From Ignelater luminosus (taxonomy: Eukaryota; Arthropoda; Insecta; Coleoptera; Elateridae), in the NCBI GenBank assembly GCA_011009095.1, contig VTPC01000020.1, forward strand, positions 12,315-76,314: a stretch of DNA of 64,000 bases, in the 5' to 3' direction. Shown here one piece after another: positions 46,065-58,264 of the stretch. The notes beneath the pieces were generated by a model that had not been told where the DNA came from, searched no databases, and saw only the letters and a list, made by a program, of their open reading frames with translations. The number at the start of each line of letters is the position of its first letter. Within the stretch, counting starts at the first letter, position 1. The position numbers and the translations under genes were made by a program.

Positions 46065-47693
46065 TTTATATTCTTCATAGAAGAGACATCTTACATTTTC
46101 AGTAATATTTTAATTAATGAAAAATTTTAATTTATTGTATGTTTATCAAATAACTTGTAATTTGATTCTAAACTGGTGGGGATAATGCTAACTGCATATT
46201 CCAAATGCAAAAAAAAATGTTTTAAGACGCTTAAGTATTGTGCAGATTATTCCAACACTGAACGAAAAGTTTAAAAAGCTTTGTAAATTCTATTCTACTC
46301 GGAAACAATGCATTTTGCAGTTGTCCAGTAGCGTGTAGGCATCGGCTGTGTTTTTTCTCCATAGTTCTAGTCATTTCCTCCATCTGGAGAGTCAGTTATC
46401 TAATCAGGTCTTGGGCCAGCGCCAGTCTGCAGACCTTCAGTTTTCCGCTGTGGTTCGGATTCACCGCAGAAGACTACTGTCTTCGGCATTTACTCTTCCA
46501 GGGATTCAACCTCTAGGCCATTTACTGTCTCACGCAAATATTCACTTTCGAGCTCTACGGATAATCATCTATATTCAATGCCGGCACTATGCAAGTAATC
46601 ATCGGCTTTGTCTGAACGATTCTATCAACGAGATGTCCAACGTCCAGTAAGTACTTTTACTTTACGAACGCGCGTGGCTTTCAAAATAGGCTTAAACCCA
46701 GCAGAATACTCAGAATGTAAAATAGAAAACTGAAGTTATACCAAAGAAGTCCGCGTATGAAATGCATACGCGCTGGTATGCCCATTAGTGTCCATTATTA
46801 ATTTTTGATCCTTTCTGAATTTTCTCATATCAGATTTTCTTTTGTAAATTCTGAAATCAGAAACATATTTTGTTTTTGCCATTTTTTAAGTGTTAGTAGA
46901 TAATAACTGCAAAGAATATCTAGCGTGTGCATCAAGACGTTGTACCAAAGCTTAATTCGAGTCCAGTGGAAAATTTCAAAATGCGTCTAAGTCCGCAAAA
47001 GGGACATGACATAACTACTTGTGTCATACAGATCAACTTTCACCAAGTTACAACTTAACAGTACTAAAATAATATCCCAGCAAATTGCTTAGTTTTCTCA
47101 CTTTGTCACGATTGTTAGAAGAGATAATTTAGACCAGATTGTTGGCATAAGCAAACAGCTTTACACCATCATGTACTAGGTACCATTTTAGTAAACTGCT
47201 TAACGCAAGGTTCCAAAGAGTATATCTACTAATATTGGAAGAGCTGGCAGTAGAGCCTTTAATTAATTATGGGATGCAAAAACAAGCGGCAAGAATGAAG
47301 AGAAGTCCCAAACAACTATATAAGTTTAACTAATAAATTTACCTTTTGACAGGTTATCGCTGGAAGCTTTGTTGATTGAAAGGGTCAAGGTGCTCAGTAC
47401 TCAGTGCAATTTGGTAGGAGACAACTACACCCTTTATGTAAAATTTGGAAGTGGCAGTTTTGTAGATAAATACCCAAGGAATTGATTTTAAGATCTTAAT
47501 CGTTTTATAAAACTATTTAGCGCTTTGTATCTTTTGATACAGTCTTCTGTTGTTAGTATATCTGTCTTTATGAAATAGTTACTCTCTTTTTATCTAGATA
47601 TTCAGATCCGCCTGAAAAGGTAACATGATGAGTTATTCAAGATGTTTTAGAGAGATAAATTTGCTTAGCCAACTTATAGATGCTCCACAAATA
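46065..47693. other. mostly non-coding, one GC-richer patch
   Basis: The patch at 46330-46660 is clearly richer in G and C than its flanks. It is open on the plus strand at 46348-46650 and ends next to a donor-like CCAGTAAGTAC. The peptide is unrecognised. The rest is plain AT-rich sequence. Confidence 0.3.
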
Positions 47694-47730
47694 TAATTGA
47701 AGACGCAAGTGGATAAAGTATTCATGTAAC
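47694..47730 (+). repeat. left terminal inverted repeat
   Basis: TAATTGAAGACGCAAGTGGA, then TAAAGTATTCATGTAAC. The inner half overlaps the first of the subterminal repeats. Confidence 0.9.
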
Positions 47731-48133
47731 ATTTTTTAAAAATTGAGATTTTTTGGTGAATAAAGGTTTTATGTACCCAAAAATTTTTTGGGATCAGTTT
47801 AGTAGTTCTATTGTATAAAATTAAAAAGTTAGGGGATGATAAAGGATATATGTTAATCTAATTTTAACAAAACTTAATGGATAAAAGATTTATGTACGCT
47901 TGATTTCTGATCATAGATCCCTTATTCACTAACATTTCAAATTATTGCTACATGAATCCTTTATCCATTGTAAATTAGTTAGAAACCTGTAAAAATATTA
48001 ACAAAATGAACATTGCACCACAATGTTAGGTTAGAAATGTATCAGTACTGATGGTTTTGTGCTATACATTTTTATAGTTTTTACGCGGTAGAAGACTTAA
48101 ATGTGTGCAGTGCAAGTAAAAAATAGTGCTAAT

Positions 48134-50931
48134 ATGTCGGCAAGAAGCATGCTAATTTTAAAACTTGCAAAAGAACAGACTAATAAGGGTAAGTATAAAA
48201 GTTGTAACTGCTTTTATTTAAAATATAACCTAAAAAATATTATTGCGTTTTATTCACGTTTGAGTTTTGCGGTGGTTTTTCACCGTTTAGTACAAAAAGC
48301 AAAATGATAAATTTATCTTAAACTTGCAAACAAGTATTTTCTTTTAACAGTGTCTTTCTTTCGTTTTTAGGTCCCAATAGTTCAAATGACAGCAGGAGCC
48401 CAGCCAAGAGTGACAATAATATTTCTCTAGAAAGGTTTATTAGCAAACTTAATGCTACCCCTGTAAAACAAAGTTCCTATGGTAAGTTGCGATAGTTGAA
48501 ATGAAAACTTGATGAGGTACATATTTTGTTATTGTTGTTTTAGACGGCTCAGATGAGACTTCTGACAATACTGATTCTGATTATGCAGAGCAATTAAAAT
48601 CTAGAAAAATACCCCTATCTCTAAAGTAAAATATTCTAGGGGCTAGTGTATCAAATAAAAGGAAAATAAATAATGGCCTGGAAAACTTTGAAGACCAGGT
48701 AGCTTTACAAACGCCGGGAAATAATGAAAAAGAAAGTATGATAATAAGTTAAAAGGATAATACAATTAATCCTGTAAAACAGGCAGATTTAGGTAAGTTT
48801 TGCTGGTCCAATTGAAAAGTTGAAGAGGTTTTTATTTTGTTTCTTTTTAGATTGGTCTGACAACGGTTCTTCAGATGATTATGTACCAGATACTTCAGAT
48901 GAGACCTCTGACGACAGCGACTTGAACTATTCAAAGGAACTGAAATCCAGAAAAGGATTCCTATCAACAAAGTCAAGAAAGATAATTTATAATGACGTTG
49001 AGAACATCGAAGACCAGGTAAAGACTTTAAAAACGCTGGAAAATAAAGATAAAGGAAGTAAAATAATCAATAGTGAAGATGTAAATAAAACACTGATTAC
49101 TAAAAATAATAATGCATTGATCGAAAAAGTTCAAAAGAGGATATTCCAGCTGCCTGAAAAAAACATCTAGGAAGCGACAAAAGAACTTAGACAACTGGAA
49201 AAGATACAAAGCAGCAAAGGCTAGACAGAAAGGAGAAAGCTATATTAACCAAAAAGGAAAGCTAGTGCCGTCAAAAAAAGTTGAACTAGGTTTCTTATGC
49301 CAAAAAGAAAAATGCACTCTCAACTGCAACGAAAATTTTGACGAAGATGCAAGAACAACAATATTTAAAAGATTTTACCAGCTAGATCAAAACTCAAAAA
49401 ATGCACTTCTCTTTAAAAGCATTTTCATTCAACCTGTCCAACGTCATCGAAAAAACATTAAAAAACCAAAATCATTCTCGTTTAAGTATACAGTTACATA
49501 CAATCAAAAAGTTTTGAAAGTTTGCAAAACTGCAATATGTTCACTCTACCAAATTACCTTAAAAAAAATTCAGCTCATTCAGAATAAACTTAAAAGTGGT
49601 TTAGCGGCACCATCCCCTGATAAGCGAGGTGTTCACCAGAACAGGCCACGCAAGATTCCAAATGAAGTGATAAACTGTGTTGTCACTCACATTGAAAAGT
49701 TTCCCGCAGACCAATCTCATTATTCGAGGAATAGAAATTTAAACAAAAAGTACTTATCACCTTTTCTAAACTTAACAAAAATGTACCATTTATGTATTGA
49801 TTGGTGCAAGGAGCAAAACCTTCCAGAAAAGTACTTTATAAAAAAATGTAGTTACAACAATATTTTTTCAACCCGTTTTAATCTGTCCTTCGGGCAACCT
49901 AAAAGCGATACCTGCAGTACTTGTGATGCTGGTTTAGATGGTATTGAGCATAAAGAGAACTACAAGTATGCATTTGAACAACAAAGAAGAGATAGAAACT
50001 TTGTTCAAACAAACGATAAAACAGCTTATCTCACAATGGATTTACAACAGACATTGCCTTTGCCAAAATTGTCTACGTCCAAAGCGTTCTATTTGAGGCA
50101 ACTCTGGTTGTATAACTTCGGTATACACACAGTATCAAAATCTGGGGATCAAGCATTTTTTTTACATGGACGGAAAACATTGCTACCAAAGGTAGCTTAG
50201 AGATAGGTAGCTGCCTTCATACATTCATTCAGCTATTTAGTGCTGCTAGACAAAACAGTATTAAACATCTCATCATATGGTCAGATTCCTGCAGTGGGCA
50301 AAACAAGCACTTTAATCTGATTACACGTTATCAGTATTTCATTTTTAAAGGATATTTGCAAAGTCGATCGTAAATTTTCAGAAGTAGGCCAGCCATTCAT
50401 ATATGGAGTCGGATAGAGACTTTGGCCGTATTGAAAAAGTATTACGAAAGTATGAAAATATTTATACCCCTGAAACGTACAGAACAATCATAAGATCTGC
50501 TAGTGTCAAAAACTCGGTAGTATTTAATATGAAACATCATTTTAAGAATATTGACGAGATATCCCGAAAAACTTCATTTGATTAACGGGAAAAAAGATAT
50601 TCTACATGAACCAGTGCCTTTTCGACATGGTATCAAATGGGTCCGTGTTACTGAATATGGATCATATTCGTATAAAAATACTTTAAATGAACACACACCT
50701 TTTATACAGGTAAATATTTTGAAATCTGGATACCAAAAAGTTGCATCAGAGAATTACACTCTAGCCCATATTAAAGAAAATAAAAATAGGATATCTGATG
50801 AAAAGCTTTCCAATTTACAAGATCAAATAGTCTACGTTGACGAGGAGTTCAAATATTTTTATGAAAACATTATTTTCGAAAATAAAAACGTTCAACCAAA
50901 AACCGGAAAAACTACAAGGAAGACTACATAA
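48134..50931 (+). pseudogene. spliced DDE-like transposase, unnamed family, copy 3
   Basis: Start 48134 (MSARSMLILKLAK) matches the start of copy 2. Exons are 48134-48188, 48371-48481, 48544-48792 and from 48851 on. All three introns are GT..AG, and the reading frame is kept across each junction. Exons 3 and 4 carry duplicated acidic SDETSD..D segments. Then come NLDNWKRYKAAKARQKGESY, YINQKGKLVPSKKVEL, CTLNCNENF and VLKVCKTAICSLYQITLKK, followed by KRGVHQNRPRKIPN and DQSHYSR. The cysteine motif is QPKSDTCSTCD. Acidic motifs are LTMDLQQTLPLPKL with RQLWLYNFGIHT, LIIWSDSCSGQNKHF (about 50265), and HSYMESDRDFGRIEK (about 50395). The C-terminus includes YGSYSYKN and a basic end. Breaks: a TAA in exon 3 (about 48627), slips in a 7-A run near 49160 and an 8-T run near 50157, and further slips between 50360 and 50590. 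Catalytic assignment is inferred from conservation among the three copies. Confidence 0.8.
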
Positions 50932-51203
50932 AGCCCAAAATAATTTATAAAAAAGAGACATAAATCCTTATTTCATTTATTGTCAATTCTAATCTGTTTA
51001 ATTTTCTTGGTTGATAAAGGATATATGTGACTTTTTTTTTTACTTCTGTTCCAAAGTTGGTTTTGATTTTCTTTTTCTCATATGTTACTAAAATTCTATA
51101 ATAAAAGTCTATTAAACCCCTCTTAATTTGTTTTATTTTTTTGTAACACAAAAAAGTACTGTTTAAAAAACTTTAGAGGCTGTTTTCTCAAAATAAACTA
51201 TTT

Positions 51204-51240
51204 GTGACATGAATCCTTCATCCACTTGCGTCTTCAATTA
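51204..51240 (-). repeat. right terminal inverted repeat
   Basis: Reverse complement of the left repeat except at three positions; reads TGACATGAATCCTTCATCCA, then CTTGCGTCTTCAATTA on the plus strand. Confidence 0.9.
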
Positions 51241-54200
51241 TAAAATGCACTTATAGAGAGATGCAGGACTAAAACTCGCAATAAGGTCGTAAAGGATGAT
51301 CAGAAGATAGTGATATCTCCTTTCATTTTCCAGTCAGCAAAATAAAAACTTGTCAAGGTAAAATCTATGCAACTGCTGCCAAATTCATTTTTCAAAATGG
51401 TTGAAATTCTTTTTCAAAGAACGGCTAAGTTGTTATAAATTCTCTGACCAAAAGAGCAGAGGTATCCGTAATTCTGTTGGACTCAAGATTTATTCGTGTG
51501 ACACGTGGCACTGCATGGAGCCTGTTAACTGATTTTTATAACTTGTATAAAATGCTGACCCCTGGAGCGCTGTAGTGATCCTGATAAGTACCTACACTGG
51601 GAGTTCCATTATTAGCAAAATACTGGAACTATAAGCAACAGACACCTGCTATGGAATTTTTTATTAATTTTATTCAATTTTGAAAAGCACTCAATTATTT
51701 AAATGTAAATTTATTTTACTATTTATTTTGATTTTTTTGTAGGTAGTTAAAAAAATAATGTACGCACCTCGACCCGTTAGTGTCTTCTGCGGTTTTGAAT
51801 GCTTGGGAAACCGAGCCAGAGGCGAGGTTTTCCAAACTGCATTCTCGGCCTCAGTACGTAATATACTATTGAATGAAACTGCCTTATTTTCAACATAACT
51901 AATTCTTTAAAAATGAAAGTTTGATACCTCCGATATAACTTTTATAATGCCCTGTTGGGGACAGGTTCTTTAAAATTCATTGTGTGAGTAACTTGGCTTG
52001 GCAGGATTTTATTTATTTGTTACAATAAATGACTTTTTCTGTAAATGAAGTAAAATACAGTGATATAATCACTGCAAGAAAAAGAATCGTTACCAAACAT
52101 TTTTCCTTAATAAAATAAAATTTTTTGGCGAAGATAATGCTTGGATACTTGTGTTTAGTGCAAGATTTTAGTCGCAAAATAAAAAATCGCACCCCATTAA
52201 TGAGATGATCCTACTATACTGTTTTGTTTTAAATAGTTAGCATGCAAATAAAATTAATTTTCTTTTCAGTTACTTCTAATTTGTAGAATGTAAGTTTAAG
52301 GTGAATAGGTAAACCTTTGATCTAAAAATTAATTTTGCTGCAGTGTTAAATACAGTAAAGTCACCAGATCAGTTTTTCAATGGTGAAACAGGAAACACCC
52401 AACACGAAAGTAATTCTCGGAATAAAAACAGAATTGTCTAGACTCGAAATTGACTTTTTGTACAATATTGACACATTTAATACAATTACTTTAACAAACC
52501 TCAAAGAAGTTAATAAAACATCTACTTATCTACTAACCACTCATTACGCAATGTCGTTACTATCTGATTTCTCACTCCACCGTGTCCTACCGAAAATAAT
52601 CGTAGGTGTGTTTAAAATACAAGCCTCATTAGGTAGAATTGTGTATTTACTGACCATAAACTTGACCGCCACCATCCTATGTCTGACAACCATACGTCGT
52701 GGGCAGCGTCATCGTTGCGGACGAGCGGCCTCATGACCTGGATTCTTCAAGCTAACAACAGTCCGACTTGCTGCTGCTACTACTACACCTCTTTTAGATT
52801 CACACACCTGCAGCAGTACTGCAGAAGAACGGTGTCTGAAGGTTTGCAAGTGATCGGAATATATTCGTTTAAAACAAGTTAATGTGCACGTGTACTGTTT
52901 TATACAAGCCAAATGTACTGTGCCACTGAATGTGATCTGCTTTATTTCAAGCTTCTTTTACGAGGTGCAAGTGGATAGGAATTTTTTATTTTTAAGGTAA
53001 GCCTTGAACAGGATGTAAATCTACTTTGAATCATACTATCACAATTTTGTTGATTCAAAATTAAACCTCTTGCTTGACCTGCACGACTATCACATGGCTT
53101 AAATTGCAATGTAACAGAAACACGTTTCCTCTTTTAGTTAACTAACTAGATTTAAAGCTATCTGTAATTAATGGTTTTAGCATGAGTACGCAAACAGGAA
53201 AGAATTAGCAGAGAGCTAAAAAATAAAAGTAATTGGTGGAATTATGATATATAATCAAGTTGGATTTTTACAAGCATTACTTTTGAAATTAAGTTCTACG
53301 TCTAATAATGTTTTGGTTAGGTTACTTTTGCGCAATAAAATGTTTTACATAAAAAAAATTATAAAATCTCAAAACTCAACTTATGTTGACTTTTGTGAAA
53401 TTTTCTTTGTTGGATAAACACTTTATAATTTTTAATGAGTTTATCATATTAGTATCACGTTATTAGTACAGTTAGGGCAAAGAAACCAGATCAGTTAGGT
53501 TTACACTGATAAGAATAAATTTGAAAGCTTAAGTAACCTAAGGGGAACTATAGCAGTTAACCATTATAACCTGAGAAATTTGAGGTCTTCTAAATCTGAC
53601 CTAATGAACTCAGTTATTTATTATGTAAAATTAGGATGTTCGATTTGCAATTTAGGATTTTGCTGAATATTATAAATTTATGGTATTAGCCATTTGTGTG
53701 TCGCTTTATTATTAAACTTTGAATAAAACTAATTTACATAATTTATGCTCGGAGCATCTTTAGGTATTACTGCAACGTTAGAAGATACCTACATAATAAA
53801 AGGAACTTGAAAGTCGTTCAATTTGTTGTACAAGGAAGGAAATTTATAAAAACAAAACAAGCATAACAATTTATTATTAACAGGAAAATTGGTGTAAAAA
53901 ATTCCTATTATATCAGAATTTAAAAAGAGGATGAAATAGGAAGTAATCAAATCGGAAGAAATTACTGTTCCGGTATATACATCTACCCCACTAAGAAAAA
54001 TCACGGAAAATTTCAATGAGAACAGTCAATGTTTAGGAATTTGAATCTTCCAACAATAATGATTCAGCATAAAGGCAACGTTTTCTCTTTACTACAAATA
54101 ACTCATGATAACATATGTGGACAGCTGACTTTATCTTAGGTATTAAGTTCAGAATTGTTCAAATAAAACTTCCAAGCAATTCGTTTATAGATCTATTAGA

Positions 54201-55225
54201 ACAATCAAGTTGGAAATAATTTTATTTATAATTGCTAGGATGCTAGCGAAGATGATTGAAAATCCCATTTTACATAAATTATATCTCAGAAAAAAGTTCT
54301 TTGTTATAGCTATCTACAATTAATAAATATGTAAGAAGAATAAGATTTCTAAATTTATTTATTATTTAAACCTTGAAACAGTTTAGTATCATTATAAGAA
54401 TCGTATTCCGGAAAATGCACGCTTTAGAGATGTCTGCTGAGAAAGTGAGCTCCATCAGACCATTTTTAGATCACTTACTCAGGCAGTCGCACTCCGATAT
54501 TTGCATATTAACTTTAATGGAAAGTTTTCCAGAGCGTTTAACTTCGTCCAAATTATGTTTGCATAAAAAGTCAATTTTACTCCGATACAATTACATTTTA
54601 TTTTTCTAACTGAATTGAATAATTGCACACTGTTGGGCATTTGAGATGAAAGCTTCCACTTGGAGGATATGATATCTCTTCCAATTAATTAACTTCTCTA
54701 ATTTTCTATTTAGGTTCTGAATTTTTAACAGATTTTAGAAGATCTAAATGACGAAGATGAATTCGTAGAACATGGAAGGCTTTAGCCTTGCAAAGATGAA
54801 ATCTTAAGAAATTCAGTTTCATACTAAATTCTCTTAGAGTATTTTCATATGAGATACCTCATTGATTTCCAAAGCTGTTAACCTATGAACTAACCGCCTG
54901 CATTTACTTAGATTGGTTTGGATGTGTGGTGTTGTGCAAACGTAGCGTTTGTGCAAGATGTGCCACTACACAGATAAGTTTCCTAGTTTTTGGAATAGCA
55001 TATGTAGCAAAAGATACTTGAGAAAATATAAAAGTGTAAAAAATTGTTAAAATAAGAATGGCGTTATAGCTGTAGAAAACCTGATCAATATTAAAAAGGC
55101 CAAATCAATATCATCGTAGTAAAGTTCGTCTTTTGTTTTTTATGGTAACGTTTATATGTTTAGCTAGTACCAGTTCAATGATGCTTTCTAGTCCCTGGAT
55201 GAAAGCAGAGGCCTTAGGAGCTTTA
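51241..55225. other. non-coding stretch with one strong hairpin
   Basis: No gene recognised. Open frames at 52380-52736 and 54373-54609 match nothing I know. The hairpin at 51797-51844 is listed separately. Confidence 0.4.
51797..51844. other. long imperfect hairpin
   Basis: GAATGC pairs with GCATTC, TTGGGAAACC with GGTTTTCCAA (9 of 10), and GCC with GGC around an AGA loop. GA lies opposite GA between the last two stems, so tandem G-A mismatches would form if it is transcribed. It lies in a G+C-richer patch. The function is unknown. Confidence 0.5.
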
Positions 55226-56519
55226 CAAGGGCGGTTCAATAAGTACCCGTGTTAGAAATGAAGACACAAGTTTTTTCAAAACTTTTTTTTTTATTTTTCA
55301 ACATAGTCTCCTTTTACAAATATACACTTCTCCCAACGTTCCTGCCATTTTTTTAACCCCTCCAAAAAATAGGATTTGTCGAACTCTCCAAAATACGCCT
55401 CTATCTCGGCGATGACTTCCTCTTTTCAGCTAAATTTTTTTCCCGCGAGCCATTTCTTCATGTTAGGAAACAAGAAAAAGTCGCAGGGAGCCAGATCGGG
55501 TGAATACGGGGGGTGCGGCAGCAATTCATAACGCAATTCATGCAGTTTGGCGGCGACAACTCCGGATGAATGTGCTGGTGCGTTATCGTGGTGAAACAGC
55601 ACCTTCTTTTTCGCCAAATGCGGCCGTGTCTCCTTCAATTTTTTGTCGAAGCTATTTAATAACTCACTGTAGTATTGTCCAGTGATCGTTCTTCCTTTTT
55701 CTAAAAAATCCATGAGGATGACGCCGTTCGCATCCCAAAAAATCGTTGTCATGACCTTCCCGGCCGATGGAACCATCTTCGCCTTCTTTGGAGCAGATTC
55801 ACCGGGAGAAATCCATTGTTTTGATTGTTGCTTAGTTTCTGGTGTGTAATGATGAATCCAGGTTTCATCAACGGTGACAACTCGACGCAAAAACCCCTTC
55901 GGATTTCGCTTAAATTGCTCCAAACACTGCTTCGAAGTTAACAGCCGCATCCGCTTGTTGTCCACCGTTAGCAATCGCGGCACCCATCGCGCCGACAATT
56001 TTTTCATCGCCAACTTATCATGTAAAATATTAATTGCCGTTCCTGTGGACACACCTACGGCCTCTGCTACTTCACGCACTTTTGTTCGTCGATCAGCGAG
56101 AATCATGTCGTGGACTTTTTGAATGATTTCCTCGCTAACCACGTCTGCCGGGCGTTCTGGTCGCTCCTCATCAAAAACGGATGTTCGCCCACGTTTAAAT
56201 TTGTTGAACCAATATCTAACTGTGGTCATAGATGGCAAAGTGTCCCCATAAACAGCATCCAACTTTGCTTTTATCTCCTCGCATTTTTTCCCATCCAAAA
56301 ACAGAAAGCGAATTAGCGAACGATACTGCTCTTTTTCCATCTTAGCTAAAATTACGAAACACGTCTTACTCAAATGGCTGTCAAATCCAAGCTAACCTAT
56401 CAATCAGTCTGCAATTTGTTATACCGTCGTTTGATAGATGGCAGCACACGATGATAACACCAACTTCCCTCAGGAACGCCTTTTGTCGTCAAACACGGGT
56501 ACTTACTGAACCGCCCTCG
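55226..56519 (-). mobile_element. mariner transposon, copy B
   Basis: 1294 bp between TA dinucleotides (55224-55225 and 56520-56521). The inverted repeats are as in copy A, but the low-coordinate end has CAAGGG instead of CGAGGG. It is near-identical to 38341-39635. Confidence 0.95.
55291..56340 (-). pseudogene. mariner transposase (D34D), copy B, one stop
   Basis: The start at 56340 (MEKEQYRSLIRFLFLDGKKC) is the usual mariner N-terminus; the open frame itself extends a little further upstream. Motifs are as in copy A: VDETW, HHDNAPAH, SPDLAPCDF. It differs from copy A by eight amino acids over about 288 shared residues and has no N-terminal frameshift. The only break is the in-frame TGA at 55426-55428, identical in position to copy A. 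Beyond it the frame stays open for about 45 codons to a TAA at 55291-55293. Confidence 0.9.
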
Positions 56520-58264
56520 TAATTTAGCTTCCTTTCAGCCTCTACCTCAGCTCACTGAGTGATGAATGAGTTGATAGTAGTTGGCGGCAAGTTGAAATGA
56601 AATTGATGTAGAAGTTAGCGACTGCGAGGTGACTTTAAATTTGGAATTTAGTGTTTGATGTTGAAATTCGTTGGTGAATGCGGAGGCTCTAAAAAGTTGT
56701 CAACTTGTGGAGGCAGACGGTAATGCTGAATGATGATAATATGAGTTACAATGAGATAGTTAGAGTATTAGTGACACCGAAAGGTTGATCAGCACTGAGG
56801 AAGGTTGAAAGTCCAGTTGGAGGAAGGATGATGCTTTCGAAATAGATGAAGTGTTATTTGAATATGGTATTATAAAGTTTGAAGCTAGACGGTTCTTTTC
56901 AAAATTACAGACCCACAAAGATTGCGTTGCGTAGGATTCTGGGCAACTGTGGAGTGTCAGATCCGACTCGCAATTCAGATTCCCAACTGGAATGGTAGTC
57001 ACGCGTCAGAAAAGCGTGATATCTGATGATACAGTCAATAAGTCTTAAATTGATCGGCGGTAACAAATGACAAGTACGTAATTTTGTTTTCCTCATTTTA
57101 GTATCAATTAACCCCATATAAAGGGGATGGCAAATCGTAACTGAATCTATTCGGTTAAGCAACTAAAACCTAATTAACAGGTAGTACCTAACGTGATGAT
57201 ATTTGTTGGACGACGTGTAATACGACCCGTTACTGCTGTTAACACAAATAAATGTTAGTTTTAAAGCTGTCTACAGACTTGTTCCTTTAAATTACAATTT
57301 AATTGATATTAATACGAGATTACAATCAAATTTAAAATTTTATTACAGACCGTATTTTAGGAATATTTATGAATTTAACAAAAAATAATTTTAATCCAGT
57401 GTTAACGTCATACGGATTTTTTTTTGGTGTGGTTGAATTAATTTCACATAAATTTAGCATTTAACTCAAGCACCTTATTACATATTTATTAGCAACTTAG
57501 AGTAGATATTTCTGAATATTCAAATTTAGATTCTGTATGTACATATAAATGCAACCAATATTAAAGCTGAGAATTAATTAGATAATTCATTAGATATGAA
57601 TTAACTTTTATGATATGGGTTTATGGGTTAAATTCCACTTATTGATTTAATAGTTGCTCTTTGGGAAACTATTAACGTGAATAGATTAAAATGATATTGG
57701 AAAATAAGATAACACAGGCGTTTCAAAGACCAACTGAGGGTGAATACTGCTGGGTGCACAAAATGTGATTATCAATTATCATTTATTAAAGAACAAACGA
57801 TAAAAAGGTCTGTCTGTTGCAATTTCAAAGCTTTGTAATATCTATTTTATTTATTGAAATTCATTTAACAAATTTAAAGCAAATACTTTGTTATTCATAT
57901 ATTTATGCCTGTGTATTTGGCAGGGGCGTTTGCAAGAATTAAACTTCTTGTCAATCAAATTTGTTTGGAATATGGAGGTGGATTCGAGTAACCCGCGTGT
58001 TTTGGCCCATCCTGTTTTTTTTATTATGTTATCAGGAAACTGCAGACCTTGATGGTTCTTACAATATGGGATAATAACTGTTTTAAAAGTAGCCCAGTCA
58101 ACCAAGCCTACTGGGAATAGTAGCATTCAAATTTTCCTTGCCCAAATTCAGAAAAACCAAGTCCAGATTAATAAAGATCGATGTACAGTCTGTTAAATAA
58201 GAACGTGTAGGGCGTAAGTAGACAAGATACTGAGAAATATCAGGTAGGCTATGTAAAAACAAAA
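56520..58264. other. non-coding stretch
   Basis: No gene recognised. Overlapping minus-strand frames at 56760-57162 and 57851-58126 match nothing I know. Confidence 0.35.

Larger units (their letters stand above)
47694..51240 (+). mobile_element. complete DNA transposon of the unnamed DDE-like family (copy 3)
   Basis: 3547 bp with 37-bp terminal inverted repeats (47694-47730 and 51204-51240) that differ at three positions. Both begin TAATTGAAGACGCAAGTGGA. The flanks give a 2-bp TA duplication (47692-47693 and 51241-51242), although the AT-rich border leaves one or two bases of ambiguity. A 17-bp motif close to GGATAAAGGATTTATGT recurs at 47711, 47758, 47837, 47879 and inverted at 47950, and at 51012 and inverted at 51207. 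These are probable transposase-binding subterminal repeats. The interior carries one spliced transposase gene on the plus strand. Confidence 0.85.

Noticed and set aside
47694-51240. Assigning the element to Tc1/mariner because of its TA flanks
   Set aside because: The protein motifs, the spliced gene and the subterminal repeat array are unlike Tc1/mariner, and the 2-bp duplication is ambiguous in AT-rich sequence.
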